Origin: Gigaspora rosea
Taxonomy: Eukaryota; Glomeromycota; Glomeromycetes; Diversisporales; Gigasporaceae
Assembly (NCBI GenBank): GCA_003550325.1
Contig: QKWP01000106.1
Location: 445,027 to 509,026, forward strand
Length of the DNA: 64,000 nucleotides
Reading direction: 5' to 3'
Shown: in pieces, positions 24,045-35,869 of the stretch
Layout: every line of letters starts with the position of its first letter
Position numbering within the stretch: position 1 is the first letter of the stretch
Notes under the pieces: model-generated
What the model saw: the letters and a program-made list of their open reading frames with translations, nothing else
What the model was told of the DNA's origin: nothing
Databases searched by the model: none
Position numbers and translations under genes: made by a program

Positions 24045-24354
24045 GATGATAATAGTATAAAAGTAACTTGGAATTTTGACGATTCATTTAAAATATATAT
24101 ATTTTTTACTTTTATAAATAACTTTCTTATTGAAGCTTAATTAACTTTTTTTAATATTATAACGACAAATTTTTTTAAGGAGTATAAAAATAATTACTTA
24201 TTTAATTAAAGGAAATTCTGGTTTAAACTTGATTTGATAAAAAATATACCTTGATTAAAAAGTATATTGTATATAGCTTGATTAAATTTTATAATTATTT
24301 TATATTTTGATCACTTTTTTATATTTACTATTAGCATGAAAAATTTCTCACATT

Positions 24355-24735
24355 TACTTTTTTAGTATAATTGAGCATCTAACTAAATTAGTATCGTGAT
24401 TGTTAAAGCTACTGCGTAAAGCGCATTTATATGTAACATGATAGTATAATATAAAATTAAGCATCTAACTAAATTAATATTATAATTGATAAAACCATTG
24501 TATAAAGTAGCATGTATACTTACATGAGACTAACATGATAGCATAATACTTCTAAATTAAACATCTAACTAAATTAGTATTATGATTAAAAGCCATCGAT
24601 AAAGTAGCATATATCCTAATATGAGGCTAACATAATAGCATAATACTTCTAATGTAAAGTAAAATTAAGTATCTAACTAAATTAATATCATGATTGTTAA
24701 AGCTACTATATAAAGTAATATTATATCAGGTATAG
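24355..24735. repeat. Subterminal tandem repeat in the hAT element
   Basis: Four imperfect copies start at the motif catctaactaaatta (near 24376, 24462, 24562, 24670), spaced 86-108 bp apart and each followed by a taaagtagca-like segment. They lie between the transposase start and the right end and may be transposase binding sites or part of the promoter region. Confidence 0.75.
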
Positions 24736-24926
24736 ATTAGTACAAAGCTGATAATGTAATTATTCGCTCATTCTCGGTATTTCTTACTAAGAGAGCGTTA
24801 AAAAAAATACTATAACTCAATGGACCAATGGATCAATGGATTAATGGATTATGGTATTGGTCCATTAAGCTCCATTGACAAATTCATTTTTAATGGACAT
24901 AGTCCATTGCCAACTCTGGGGAGGAG

Positions 24927-25412
24927 TACCCTTATGTCAAGAAAATTTTGAGCTGCAGATCACTGCAGATCACTATCGGAACCAATAAAAATTGTAGAAT
25001 CTTCAGATCCTTGTGCAATCTAAACAACCTTTTAACTAACAAAGAAACTGTAATAGCACAAAATTTACTATGACAACCAGCTCAGATTTCTAAGTAAAAA
25101 ATGCATATTATAAAATTTTACCAGTTTACGGGAAATGTGAAAACTCAAATATGCTTAAGCTTATCGAATTTATTTATTAGTTATTATCTGTATTATTTAA
25201 TTTTGGTTTGTATGTTTAGTTTTTTAATTGGTCGTATCCAAATACGTGATTTAAGTGTGATCAGTTTTTGCAATCGAAAATTGAAAAATTAAATATGATG
25301 AATCAAGAATACAGTTATTATCAGATATAATATGTATAAAAATTTTTTAAAAAAGAAGCATGTAGTATACATATATATATAAAAATCTTTTGAGTCAGTT
25401 ATACTAGTTGTC
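24927..25412. other. Non-coding stretch
   Basis: A short duplication (gcagatcactgcagatcact) lies at 24954-24974. The open frame at 25101-25292 is hydrophobic and has no recognisable domain. Nothing else is supported. Confidence 0.4.
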
Positions 25413-25845
25413 TAACCCTAATTTGTTTTTTATTTTGTACTATGTTTTAGATACATCTGTACTATGTAAATTCTAAAATTATTGAACTCATTATAAGATG
25501 GATAAATATGGTCTTAATTAATTATTATTGATTCTGGCTTTGCTGAAATGCATCAAAAAAAAAATGAAACTTGGCAAGCATGTAGAAACAGTACATATAC
25601 AAAAATGGATAATAAAAAAATCATAATGATAATGGATAAGTATGAATACAGTGGATATATTGAATTAAGCATACGTATACTTTCTGAATTTCTTACAGTT
25701 AGAATGTATAGTTTCTAAGTATAATCATATTTCATGTATACTTCATATATGCAACTTATGATATGCATAGCGATAATTATACTTTTCGTTAATAAGATTG
25801 AATGGAAATAATGACATGAACTGTTGAGACATATTATATATTAGA
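25413..25845. repeat. Dispersed repeat, copy B (uninterrupted)
   Basis: This is the sister of 2651-3600. It lacks the MITE found in copy A and so preserves the empty target at about 25524 (ttaattaattattattgatt). The two copies differ by scattered substitutions. Confidence 0.88.
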
Positions 25846-25869
25846 AGAAAACGTGATACATAGCGATAA

Positions 25870-26005
25870 CAATAATATAATAAAAAGTTAAAAAACACTA
25901 ATATGGTTTTTTTTAGTATTGCAAATGCAAAATTTTTTAAACCCTATTTCATAATTTATACCATATATCATTAGTTCATTTTTTTAAGTTGTACAAATTG
26001 GTAGC
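25870..26005. repeat. Dispersed repeat, second copy of 19108-19245
   Basis: It is nearly identical to 19110-19240 over about 130 bp and lies right next to copy B of the other dispersed repeat. The adjacency of two different repeats suggests a common larger source. Confidence 0.8.
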
Positions 26006-26481
26006 ATAATTAAAAATCTATTTGATTGGCTAAAAATTTGATCTTTGTCAAAATTAAAATTTAAAATTTAATTGGCTCATATCGAAAATATAACTTTCGT
26101 GTAAGTACACCGAATATGCTCTACTTACATCCTTCTGGCATAGATTTAATTTTTTTACACATTCATAAAAATTATATTTAAAAGCTTACGCATTTTTTTT
26201 TTGTATTTATTTAAATAATATCTTGATCATTTAGATCATTTCGATTTTGTCAAGTAGTATTAATAAAGCGAATAATTGGTTTAAATAAAAATTATGTCAA
26301 ATAATAAGTGCGCCAAATATAGTAATTTTCAAAAAACTCACGATAAAATGCCAAAGTGCAAAATTAATCATGGCCCCTGTTCTATCTATAATTGTGATAA
26401 AAGCTTTAATAATTTTCGATGTTTAAGTAACTTGGCTATAAGAAAAGTATCTGCTAAAGGAAATCTTCACTTGTATCCTTA

Positions 26482-27016
26482 GGGGGCATCCATAAATAAT
26501 GTTATGTACCCCCTCATAGTAGGGCTTGACCCCTCCCCCTCTACTATATAAAAAAATTTTTCAAAATCTGTATGTTTATATATAAAATTTTACTAAAACT
26601 TAAATATATTGTGACACAGTGATCCAATTTGGATGATTTAGGTACCATTCGATTCGTCTCAGTGAGATGAATCCAATGGTACCAAAATCATTTCATTTAT
26701 TTGGATCACTGGATAAATATTTATTCACAAAAAACTATTGATTTATAATAATTTTATAAGTAAACATAATAACCAATAGTATTTGGCCAATAGAATTCGA
26801 TCCAGTGATCCTAATGAAATAAAATTGGTACCATTCGACTCCTCTCACTGAGACAAATCGAATGGTACCAAAATCATTAAATTTGGACCACTGGTTCAAG
26901 TTTTAGCCAATTTTTCTAAAAAATTACGTTATATTTTTTGACCCCCCTACTTATTGAGAAAAACATTATCGTTTGTCCAACCCCCCTCTGGTATAACGTT
27001 ATTTATGGATGTCCCC
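26482..27016. mobile_element. PIF/Harbinger-like MITE, 535 bp
   Basis: The left end gggggcatccataaataatg and the right end cgttatttatggatgtcccc are inverted copies. TTA flanks both sides (26479-26481 and 27017-27019), as in PIF/Harbinger insertions. Inside are two hairpins with the block ggtaccattcgattcgtctc and its inverse (26640-26705 and 26828-26890), related in design to the gtctc/gagac palindromes of the MULE family in this window. It interrupts the RING gene in the codons for LYPYLQ. Confidence 0.88.
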
Positions 27017-27109
27017 TTATTTGCAATCTGGTTATCAAATTTGTAGTCCACATTATATGGCTATTGTTGAAAATCAATTACCTGAACCAACATCCGCGCC
27101 TGCACAAGC

Positions 27110-30100
27110 TAGTGTTCCTATGAACTTGAACTGAACTGAACTTAGGTCAAGTTCAGGTTCAGGTTCAGGTTCAGTATTAAACCTGAACCTGAACATTTTT
27201 TAAAACATGTTCAGGCTCAGGTTCAGTATTGAACTTTTAGAGCTGGTTCAGGTTCAGTTCAGGTTCAGTTCATAGGTTCATGAACAAGTTCAGGTTTAGT
27301 CTGGTGTTCATATGAACTAGTGATTCTAGGTTTGGGTCCGGGTTTGGTCTGGTCCAGACCAGGCTCAAACTCTAAATTTAATTATTAAAACTTTATACTA
27401 AACTCCAACTCAATCACAAGTTTGGTCGGGCTAGTCCAAATTTTGCAAACTAGTTTGAGTCTAAAAAAATATATATATATTTTTTGATACTGAACAAGTT
27501 TACTTAGAGTGAGAAGTTTAAATCAGTTAGTAAAATTTAGAGAATCATAGCATTTTGTATAATTTTATTAATAAAATTATACAAATTTCTATGATTCTCT
27601 AAATTTTACTAATTGATCATAACTTCTTGCACTAAGTAAACTTGTTAAGCACCAAAAAATACATCAAATCGGCATATTTTATTTTACTTTTCTTAAAATT
27701 TGAAGAAAAGATGCTTAATTTTGGAAATTTTCATCAAAAATTCAAAATTAAGCATCTTTAACGCAAATTTTAAGGAAAATAAAAAAAAATATACCGATAT
27801 GATGTATTTTTTGGTGCTAAACAAGTTTACTTAGATCAAGAAGTTATGATCAATTAGTAAAATTTAGAGAATCATAGAAATTTGTATAATTTTATTAATA
27901 AAATTATACAAATTTCTATGATTCTCTAAATTTTACTAATTGATCATAACTTCTTGCACTAAGTAAACTTGTTAAGCACCAAAAAATACATCAAATCGGC
28001 ATATTTTATTTTACTTTTCTTAAAATTTGAAGAAAAGATGCTTAATTTTGGAAATTTTCATCAAAAATTCAAAATTAAGCATCTTTGACGCAAATTTTAA
28101 GGAAAATAAAATAAAATATACCGATATGATGTATTTTTTGGTGCTAAACAAGTTTACTTAGATCAAGAAGTTATGATCAATTAGTAAAATTTAGAGAATC
28201 ATAGAAATTTGTATAATTTTATTAATAAAATTATACAAATTTCTATGATTCTCTAAATTTTACTAATTGATCATAACTTCTTGCACTAAGTAAACTTGTT
28301 AAGCACCAAAAAATACATCAAATCGGCATATTTTATTTTACTTTTCTTAAAATTTGAAGAAAAGATGCTTAATTTTGGAAATTTTCATCAAAAATTCAAA
28401 ATTAAGCATCTTTAACGCAAATTTTAAGAAAAATAAAATAAAATATACCGATATGATGTATTTTTTGGTGCTAAACAAGTTTACTTAGATCAAGAAGTTA
28501 TGATCAATTAGTAAAATTTAGAGAATCATAGAAATTTGTATAATTTTATTAATAAAATTATACAAATTTCTATGATTCTCTAAATTTTACTAATTGATCA
28601 TAACTTCTTGCACTAAGTAAACTTGTTAAGCACCAAAAAATACATCAAATCGGCATATTTTATTTTACTTTTCTTAAAATTTGAAGAAAAGATGCTTAAT
28701 TTTGGAAATTTTCATCAAAAATTCAAAATTAAGCATCTTTAACGCAAATTTTAAGAAAAATAAAATAAAATATACCGATATGATGTATTTTTTGGTGCTA
28801 AACAAGTTTACTTAGATCAAGAAGTTATGATCAATTAGTAAAATTTAGAGAATCATAGAAATTTGTATAATTTTATTAATAAAATTATACAAATTTCTAT
28901 GATTCTCTAAATTTTACTAATTGATCATAACTTCTTGCACTAAGTAAACTTGTTAAGCACCAAAAAATACATCAAATCGGCATATTTTATTTTACTTTTC
29001 TTAAAATTTGAAGAAAAGATGCTTAATTTTGGAAATTTTCATCAAAAATTCAAAATTAAGCATCTTTAACGCAAATTTTAAGAAAAATAAAATAAAATAT
29101 ACCGATATGATGTATTTTTTGGTGCTAAACAAGTTTACTTAGATCAAGAAGTTATGATCAATTAGTAAAATTTAGAGAATCATAGAAATTTGTATAATTT
29201 TATTAATAAAATTATACAAATTTCTATGATTCTCTAAATTTTACTAATTGATCATAACTTCTTGCACTAAGTAAACTTGTTAAGCACCAAAAAATACATC
29301 AAATCGGCATATTTTATTTTACTTTTCTTAAAATTTGAAGAAAAGATGCTTAATTTTGGAAATTTTCATCAAAAATTCAAAATTAAGCATCTTTGACGCA
29401 AATTTTAAGGAAAATAAAATAAAATATACCGATATGATGTATTTTTTGGTGCTAAACAAGTTTACTTAGATCAAGAAGTTATGATCAATTAGTAAAATTT
29501 AGAGAATCATAGAAATTTGTATAATTTTATTAATAAAATTATACAAATTTCTATGATTCTCTAAATTTTACTAATTGATCATAACTTCTTGCACTAAGTA
29601 AACTTGTTAAGCACCAAAAAATACATCAAATCGGCATATTTTATTTTACTTTTCTTAAAATTTGAAGAAAAGATGCTTAATTTTGGAAATTTTCATCAAA
29701 AATTCAAAATTAAGCATCTTTGACGCAAATTTTAAGGAAAATAAAATAAAATATACCGATATGATGTATTTTTTGGTGCTAAACAAGTTTACTTAGATCA
29801 AGAAGTTATGATCAATTAGTAAAATTTAGAGAATCATAGAAATTTGTATAATTTTATTAATAAAATTATACAAATTTCTATGATTCTCTAAATTTTACTA
29901 ATTGATCATAACTTCTTGCACTAAGTAAACTTGTTAAGCACCAAAAAATACATCAAATTGGCATATTTTATTTTACTTTTCTTAAAATTTGAAGAAAAGA
30001 TGCTTAATTTTGGAAATTTTCATCAAAAATTCAAAATTAAGCATCTTTGACTCAAATTTTAAGGAAAATAAAATAAAATATACCGATATGATGTATTTTT

Positions 30101-30463
30101 TGGTGCTAAACAAGTTTACTTAGATCAAGAAGTTATGATCAATTAGTAAAATTTAGAGAATCATAGAAATTTGTATAATTTTATTAATAAAATTATACAA
30201 ATTTCTATGATTTTCTAAATTTTACTAATTGATCCTAACTTTGTGATTTAGGTAAACATGTGCATATATTATGAACCTGAACATGTTCATGAACCTTGAA
30301 CTGAACCTGAACTGAACTTTTTTTAAGTTCAGGTTCAGGTTCATGTTCAATAACTTTAAGTTCAGGTTCAGTTCAGTATTGAACTTTTAGAGCAGGTTCA
30401 GGTTCAGGTTCATTGAACCTGAACCTGAACCTCTATTGAACTGACCTGAACTTCGGAACCCTA
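27110..30463. mobile_element. Non-autonomous hAT-like element containing a satellite array
   Basis: It is flanked by perfect 8-bp copies gcacaagc (27102-27109 and 30464-30471). The ends tagtgttccta and cggaacccta are short inverted copies of hAT form (TAGKGTTCC). Both subterminal regions (27116-27320 and 30275-30455) are packed with ggttca/tgaacc hexamers in opposite orientation, plausibly transposase sites. The centre is a 327-bp satellite. Excision with one target copy restores the RING gene frame (SAPAQAFIPSLLVKP). No transposase is encoded. Confidence 0.85.
27480..30240. repeat. 327-bp satellite of paired palindromes, about 8.4 units
   Basis: Unit starts (acaagtttactta) fall at 27494, 27821, 28148, 28475, 28802, 29129, 29456, 29783 and 30110, exactly 327 bp apart. 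Each unit consists of two long near-perfect palindromes: one of about 150 bp centred on ttttattaataaaa and one of about 175 bp running from aagcaccaaaaaatacatc to gatgtattttttggtgct. Units differ by only a few bases, mostly in the outermost copies, so the array has been recently amplified or homogenised. There is no coding potential. Confidence 0.97.
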
Positions 30464-31403
30464 GCACAAGCATTTATTCCATCATTACTAGTTAAACCAT
30501 CAATTGGTGATCAAATTAAAAAAATGACTATCGTGCTATATACAAAAAGACATGATAATGTGATACTTGACCCTAATGAATTCGATAAAATGCTTAAGGA
30601 AACTGACCCTAATTTAACCAATTTTTTTGCTGATATGTGTGCTATATTAATACCACAGGACTGCTTACCTTATAATAAGAAAGAAGATCAAAAAAAATTG
30701 TCGTGATCTTATACTTAATGGCGGGAATAAATAATAAGCATGTTAATAATTTTAAACTGGAGCTTACTTTGTACCTTGCAGAATCCGGAGAAACTTGCGA
30801 TGCAATTAATGCATTAAGTAGTGCTGAAGTATCAGTTACTCATCAGACCGTATATAACTACAAAAAAAAAATTGCTGACGAACATCCGATAAGAGTAAAA
30901 AAATATTTCGATGAAAACAAAAATAATCTGTGCATATACAACCTGGATGATTATCATAACATCCATGAAAATCGATATCCAGATTGTACATCTCTTTCGA
31001 GTACAGTTCACCTAGTGACATGTGTGGCTAAAAGTATTGAAAAATCTGATCCCATACCAATTATGTTTAATAATAAGTCTGTTTATAATCCCAATAATAT
31101 TAACGCTTCTATCATTTGTGAAAAACTTATTAACTAATATAAGTATTGCTTCAATTTATTGTATTTGTGACAGATGGCTCAATGGAATAGTTCTTTTTCT
31201 AATTTTGATAGAATCAAACAGCTTTTAACCTATTTTTATGATAATACCATCGAGGAACGAAAGGAAGAGTGCAAAATGAAAGGTGCAATATTAGTAGGAG
31301 TAAAGGAACAACAGCTACATTCCATGCAAGATTACTTAAATGCATTAAATATTGTTTTCAACTATAATAAAGAAATAGGTCATCTTGTTGATAATGTAGT
31401 GCC

Positions 31404-31582
31404 AGGACCCCGAAATATACATAGATAGGTCAGGTTAATTATAGGGTTACTAAAAAAAGTAAGATCTGCAGAAAAAACTTTAAAAATAAGTAAAAATTAC
31501 TATAAATAGAAAAGATCTGCATAAAAACCTCAAAAATAAGCAAACTCATACCTGACCTATCTATGTATATTTCGGGGGTCCT
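31404..31582. mobile_element. 179-bp MITE with 8-bp target duplication
   Basis: The ends aggaccccgaaatatacata and tatgtatatttcgggggtcct are near-perfect inverted copies extending about 35 bp (through ggtcagg/cctgacc). Perfect 8-bp target copies gtagtgcc lie at 31396-31403 and 31583-31590. The 8-bp duplication fits hAT, but the end sequence is not the usual hAT form. It splits the RING gene at VVP/VVADWPG. Confidence 0.92.
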
Positions 31583-31939
31583 GTAGTGCCGGTTGTTGCT
31601 GACTGGCCAGGTTAGCATTATATTCGTCAAGCACTTACCCATTTTCATAAAAAAAAATGAAAATTCAATACCGAAAGAAATTGTATCATTTTTCCTTTAC
31701 TTGGGCCCTTGCACGTCGCTCTTAATGCAAAAGAGCAGGTAATGAAAATTTATTACCCATTCTTCGAAAAACTTTTCATTTTGTGTTTGGGGAAAGAAAA
31801 ATTTTGGCCAAAAAACCTAGACTGTGGAGAACGAATCTTCTGCTTGAATTGGCATTTAGGGAAGGGCCATTTATCAGGTGATATTTTGCTACTAAGCGGC
31901 TACCCCACCTACCCCCTACCTGATCATAAATACTGCAAT

Positions 31940-32150
31940 TTGATTGGCTAAAATTTTTAAAATTTTAAAAAAATTTTAAAATTTAATATTAAATAAAATT
32001 CGAACCAATGATCCATTTTGGATGCTTTTACTATCAAAATGCTTGTCTCAACGAGATGATTCCAACGAGCCTAAAATAGTCAAAATCCAATTACTGGGTC
32101 CCAAGATCGTTATAAATTTGTATTGCTTTAATTATATTAGTTTAGTATAT
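31940..32150 (+). repeat. Left terminal inverted repeat of the 6-kb MULE
   Basis: It pairs with 37570-37805 on the opposite strand. It includes accaatgatccattttggat, the palindromic block tgtctcaacgagatg and cccaagatcgttataaattt. Confidence 0.85.
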
Positions 32151-32164
32151 TAAAAATTATTTTT

Positions 32165-32525
32165 AAAGTTCTTATAAACTTTAACATAGAATAACTTCTG
32201 AACTAGTAATCCATTTTAGATTATTTTACTACCAAAATGCTCGTCTCAGTGAGACGATTCTAATGAACCTAAAATCGTTAGATTGTGATCACGGAATCCC
32301 AAGATCATTACAGATTTGTGTTATTTTTAATTAATTTAATATATTTTATATTAATATAACACAAATCTATAACGATCTTGGGATCCCGTAATTAGAATTT
32401 AACGATTTTAGATTCATTAGAATCGTCTTACTAAGATGAGCATTTTGGTAGTACAATCATCTAAAACGGATCACTGGTTCACTAGTTATTCAATGTTAAA
32501 GTTTATAAGATTTTTAATAATAATT
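32165..32525. mobile_element. Foldback element nested inside the MULE left end
   Basis: The arms run from cttataaactttaacat to atgttaaagtttataag and pair throughout, with the centre near 32338. Each arm holds the same block as the MULE terminal repeat (aaaatgctcgtctcagtgag, then aacctaaaatcgtta). It looks like a deletion derivative of the MULE that inserted, or was duplicated, beside its TIR. Confidence 0.85.
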
Positions 32526-32934
32526 TTTAATGGAATTTGTTAGTTTTAGCAGGTTGCAATATCGCACTTGTGATATCGCAGTTGTGATATCATATCGCAG
32601 TTGCGATATCACAGATCGATATAAATTTATCCAAATGAAAAAAAAAATTTTTATTGCAGATCGATATAAATTTATACAAATAAAAAATTTTTTATTGCAG
32701 ATCGATATAAATTTATCAAATAAAAAAAAAATTTTTCAAATATCACGTCATATACTAAATTTAGTAAAAAATACATACATAAGATCATTTGCATAAATCA
32801 AAGCGAGTATATGTAAAAAAAAAAAAAGATCATTAGAGACGATTTTTACCTTGTATACCGTTCTTGCATTTAATATTGCACGTCCAAAATATTTTGAGGT
32901 TACTTTAATAAACTTGATCCATACCTTTTTGGTC

Positions 32935-35869
32935 ATGACAAATAACTTTTCGGAATCTTCATTTTTGGATCCTTATCTTTGCATTTATAATAAAAGACAA
33001 GAAGGTATAGTAAAATAATAACATATTACAAAATAAAAAAAAGAAGTGCAATAGTCATATTAACTGTTTATTTCTTCTTTATAGCATTCGTAACATCACC
33101 TAACTTTTCTTCTATTAATGATCTGAACATTGACAATTATTTTGACTTCTATAATGAAACGCTTGGTGATCTTTTTAACAATAGTCAGGTGACTAAAGAG
33201 TCAACGCAATTACTACAAGAACAACACGATGTTGTAATTCAAGAACAACACAATGTTGTAATTCAAGAACAACATGATGTTGTAATACAGGAACAACATG
33301 ATATTGACCAGGAAGTTATGCAGTATAATTACCAAAGTAACGAAGAATCTTATTGTATAGATGAGAATGATGACCCCATGATTGAAGCTGGTGCTACTTT
33401 CCCGAATTGGAATTTTTTGAAAATGCGTTAAAAAGATATGAGCTAGAGATTGGATTTAGAGCAATAAAATTTCGGTTAGAACGTGATAATAATGGGACAA
33501 TAATTCGCTGATATTTTGTTTGTGAGAATTCTAAAGAACATTAACCTAAAAAAAAATTTGTTAATTCGGATTACAGAGAAAGAGAATCAAAAAAAATTGG
33601 ATGTCAGTGGCAGCTTAATGTAGGATATCAAAAAATCTCCAGTGAAATAGTTATTAATAAACTTGTTAACAATCATAATCATTCTCTTGCACTATATCGA
33701 AAAGAATTTGCTCCAAGTTTACGCTCATTTTCACAAGAAGTACTTGATGATATAAAATTTTTGACTCAGGAATGTAAGCTTGGAACAAAAGCTCAATGTA
33801 GATACATTGCAAAAAAATTCCCTAATCAACCACTATATGATCGTGATCTATACAATGCAATTCATCAGTATAAAAACCAAATGGGTAACCAACGTGAAAA
33901 TGATGCATCAGATATGGTTAAATGGCTTATGAAGCAACAAGAGCAAGAACCAGGATAGGCAATTTACATTGAATTTGAGAGAGTTGATAATAATTTTTCA
34001 CGGCTTTTTTGGATGTCACTGATGCAAATAGAATTATGGAAGCGATACCATGATGTGGTTGTAAATGATAATACTGCAAAAACAAATGCATATAATATGC
34101 TATTAAACTTTTTTGTGATTGTTGACAATCATCATCAATCGAGGCTTGTAGCACAGTCACTTGTTCAGGATAAGAAGATAAATTCATATAGATGGATATT
34201 AGATTGTGTATTGAAGGCAACTGATAATTTGCCCCCAAAAGTAATTTATACCGATGCTGACCCTGCTATGATTTCTGCTGTTAGCCAAGTCTTTCCCACC
34301 ACTAAACATAATCATTGTATATTCCATATCCAAACAAATATTGCAAAAAAATTATCTCGAAAGTTTGGTAATTCGTACAATGATTTTTTACAAAGTTGGT
34401 TTCGATGCCGTAATAGTCGTAGCGAAGCAGAATTGGAGCATCTCTGGGAAGAATTGTTGAATAAGTATCCTGCAGGCAAAAGTTATTTAGAACAACTTTG
34501 GAAATCCCGACAGTTATGGACCAAAATTTATGTGTTTACAACTTTTTGTGCTGGAATGCAAAGCACACAATGGGTGGAAGGCACAAATGGGCTTATTAAA
34601 ACTGAGGTCGGTGCAAAAACAACATTGCTTAATTTAGGCCAAGCAATTCAAACAAAACTTGAACGTGAAGCACAACGCCAACGACTTTCAGAGTATAAAA
34701 ATGCATTGCCAACCCGAGGACTTCCAAGCATTCAAAGTGTGTTTTTTGAACCAGTTCAAAATGAATAAAAAAATATTTAACTTTGGAATCCGCCTCAGTT
34801 CAAAGTATCCAAATATCACAAAGTATCCTATATCGCGCATGTTCATTTGAATTAACTTTGGTATGGCTTTATAAATTTATTATTAGCAAGAGTGTTCTTA
34901 ATTGAACTAATATATTTTTTTTAGCTTCCTGCTGCACACGAATATACAGATGGATATCTTGAGGATGAATATGATGCGTTACAAGCTTCGCTTGAAAATC
35001 TTTTGAACATGGTCAACCGTGAAGATATTCTTGAAACTTGGAAAGTTTTTTTATTTGATTACCATAGTCATAGCCATCCCCATTATGTTATTCTTTTAAG
35101 AGACAATATGCATCTTTGTACCTGCCTATATATTATTTCTAATGGTTTTTATTGCAGACATTTCTTTAGTGTTTTTAAAATGTCTCGCAATGCGAAGTTT
35201 GATATTAAACTTATATCTAAACGTTGGTACACCGATTCAATGCAAGCATCAGACTATTCTATGATTGAAGGCACGGCTATTGAAGAAATCGATTCAAATG
35301 AACAAATGAATCAGTTGATTTCTATTCGTGGTTCCAATGCATATCAAGCTAGTATTCATACTAGCATTACACAAAAACAAGAATATGCATATGGTTTTGG
35401 TGTAGCTAAAAGTGGACTAAAATTTGCTCTTGATAATGGATTAGTTGATGAATTTGCAGAATTGATAGAGAAATTTATTGAAAATCATACTGATGTTGAT
35501 GCTAATAATCGGATGACGATTGAAGTTACTCGAATTGAAAATCCAAAAAAATTGAAGCACAAAGGACGTCCAAAAATTCTGAAATCTACACAAATCGTTC
35601 AAGATCTGAATGCAGAAAATTTAAACGAAAGACAAAATTTGAATACAAAGCGAAGTTTAAGTTCACAGGAAGATAAATCAGATAAATCGAGACAAATAAT
35701 TGAAACAGATACTGAAGATAAAGAAGAGTTTGAAGAAAGATCAAAAAAACGAAATGAATTAGGTGGAGAAAATTCTACACGAAGAACAGATACTCGTCAC
35801 TATGACAATTGTTATGGAACTGGACACTATTCTTCTACGTGTCAATTTCCTAAAGACCATTTTAGATAA
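32935..35869 (+). pseudogene. MULE transposase, FAR1-type, with SWIM finger and zinc knuckle
   Basis: ATG 32935 (MTNNFSESSFLDPYLC) starts a short exon. A GT-AG intron (33005-33084) joins in frame to AFVTSPNFSSIND. An eight-residue repeat (QEQHDVVI, four times) precedes a FAR1-like zinc domain (GFRAIKFRLERDNNG, CQWQLNVGY, NNHNHSL). The MULE core at 34013-34768 has FFVIVDNHHQSRLVAQSL, VIYTDADPAMISAV and HNHCIFHIQTNIAKKL, then WVEGTNGLIK. After a probable intron (about 34859-34924) come a SWIM finger (LCTCLYII...FYCRHFF) and a C-terminal zinc knuckle (NCYGTGHYSSTC) whose first Cys is replaced. At least three in-frame stops plus frame changes make it inactive. The protein acts in the nucleus on its own terminal repeats. 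Confidence 0.9.
33195..33310 (+). repeat. 24-bp coding tandem repeat in the MULE transposase
   Basis: The unit of the form caagaacaacacgatgttgt plus aatt is repeated about four times in frame and encodes QEQHDVVI repeats between the N-terminal leader and the FAR1-like domain. Confidence 0.9.

Larger units (their letters stand above)
20217..24918 (-). mobile_element. hAT transposon, full length (4.7 kb)
   Basis: The ends are cagggttggcac at 20217 and gccaactctg at 24918, inverted copies of the hAT type. They are flanked by perfect 8-bp target duplications gggaggag (20209-20216 and 24919-24926). Subterminal regions at both ends repeat ccattg/caatgg motifs (likely transposase binding sites). 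The transposase gene runs on the minus strand. Exact target copies suggest a fairly recent insertion, although the gene carries stops. Confidence 0.95.

Noticed and set aside
27494-30240. CRISPR-like array
   Set aside because: The repeats are 327 bp, contiguous and without unique spacers. They are a eukaryotic satellite.
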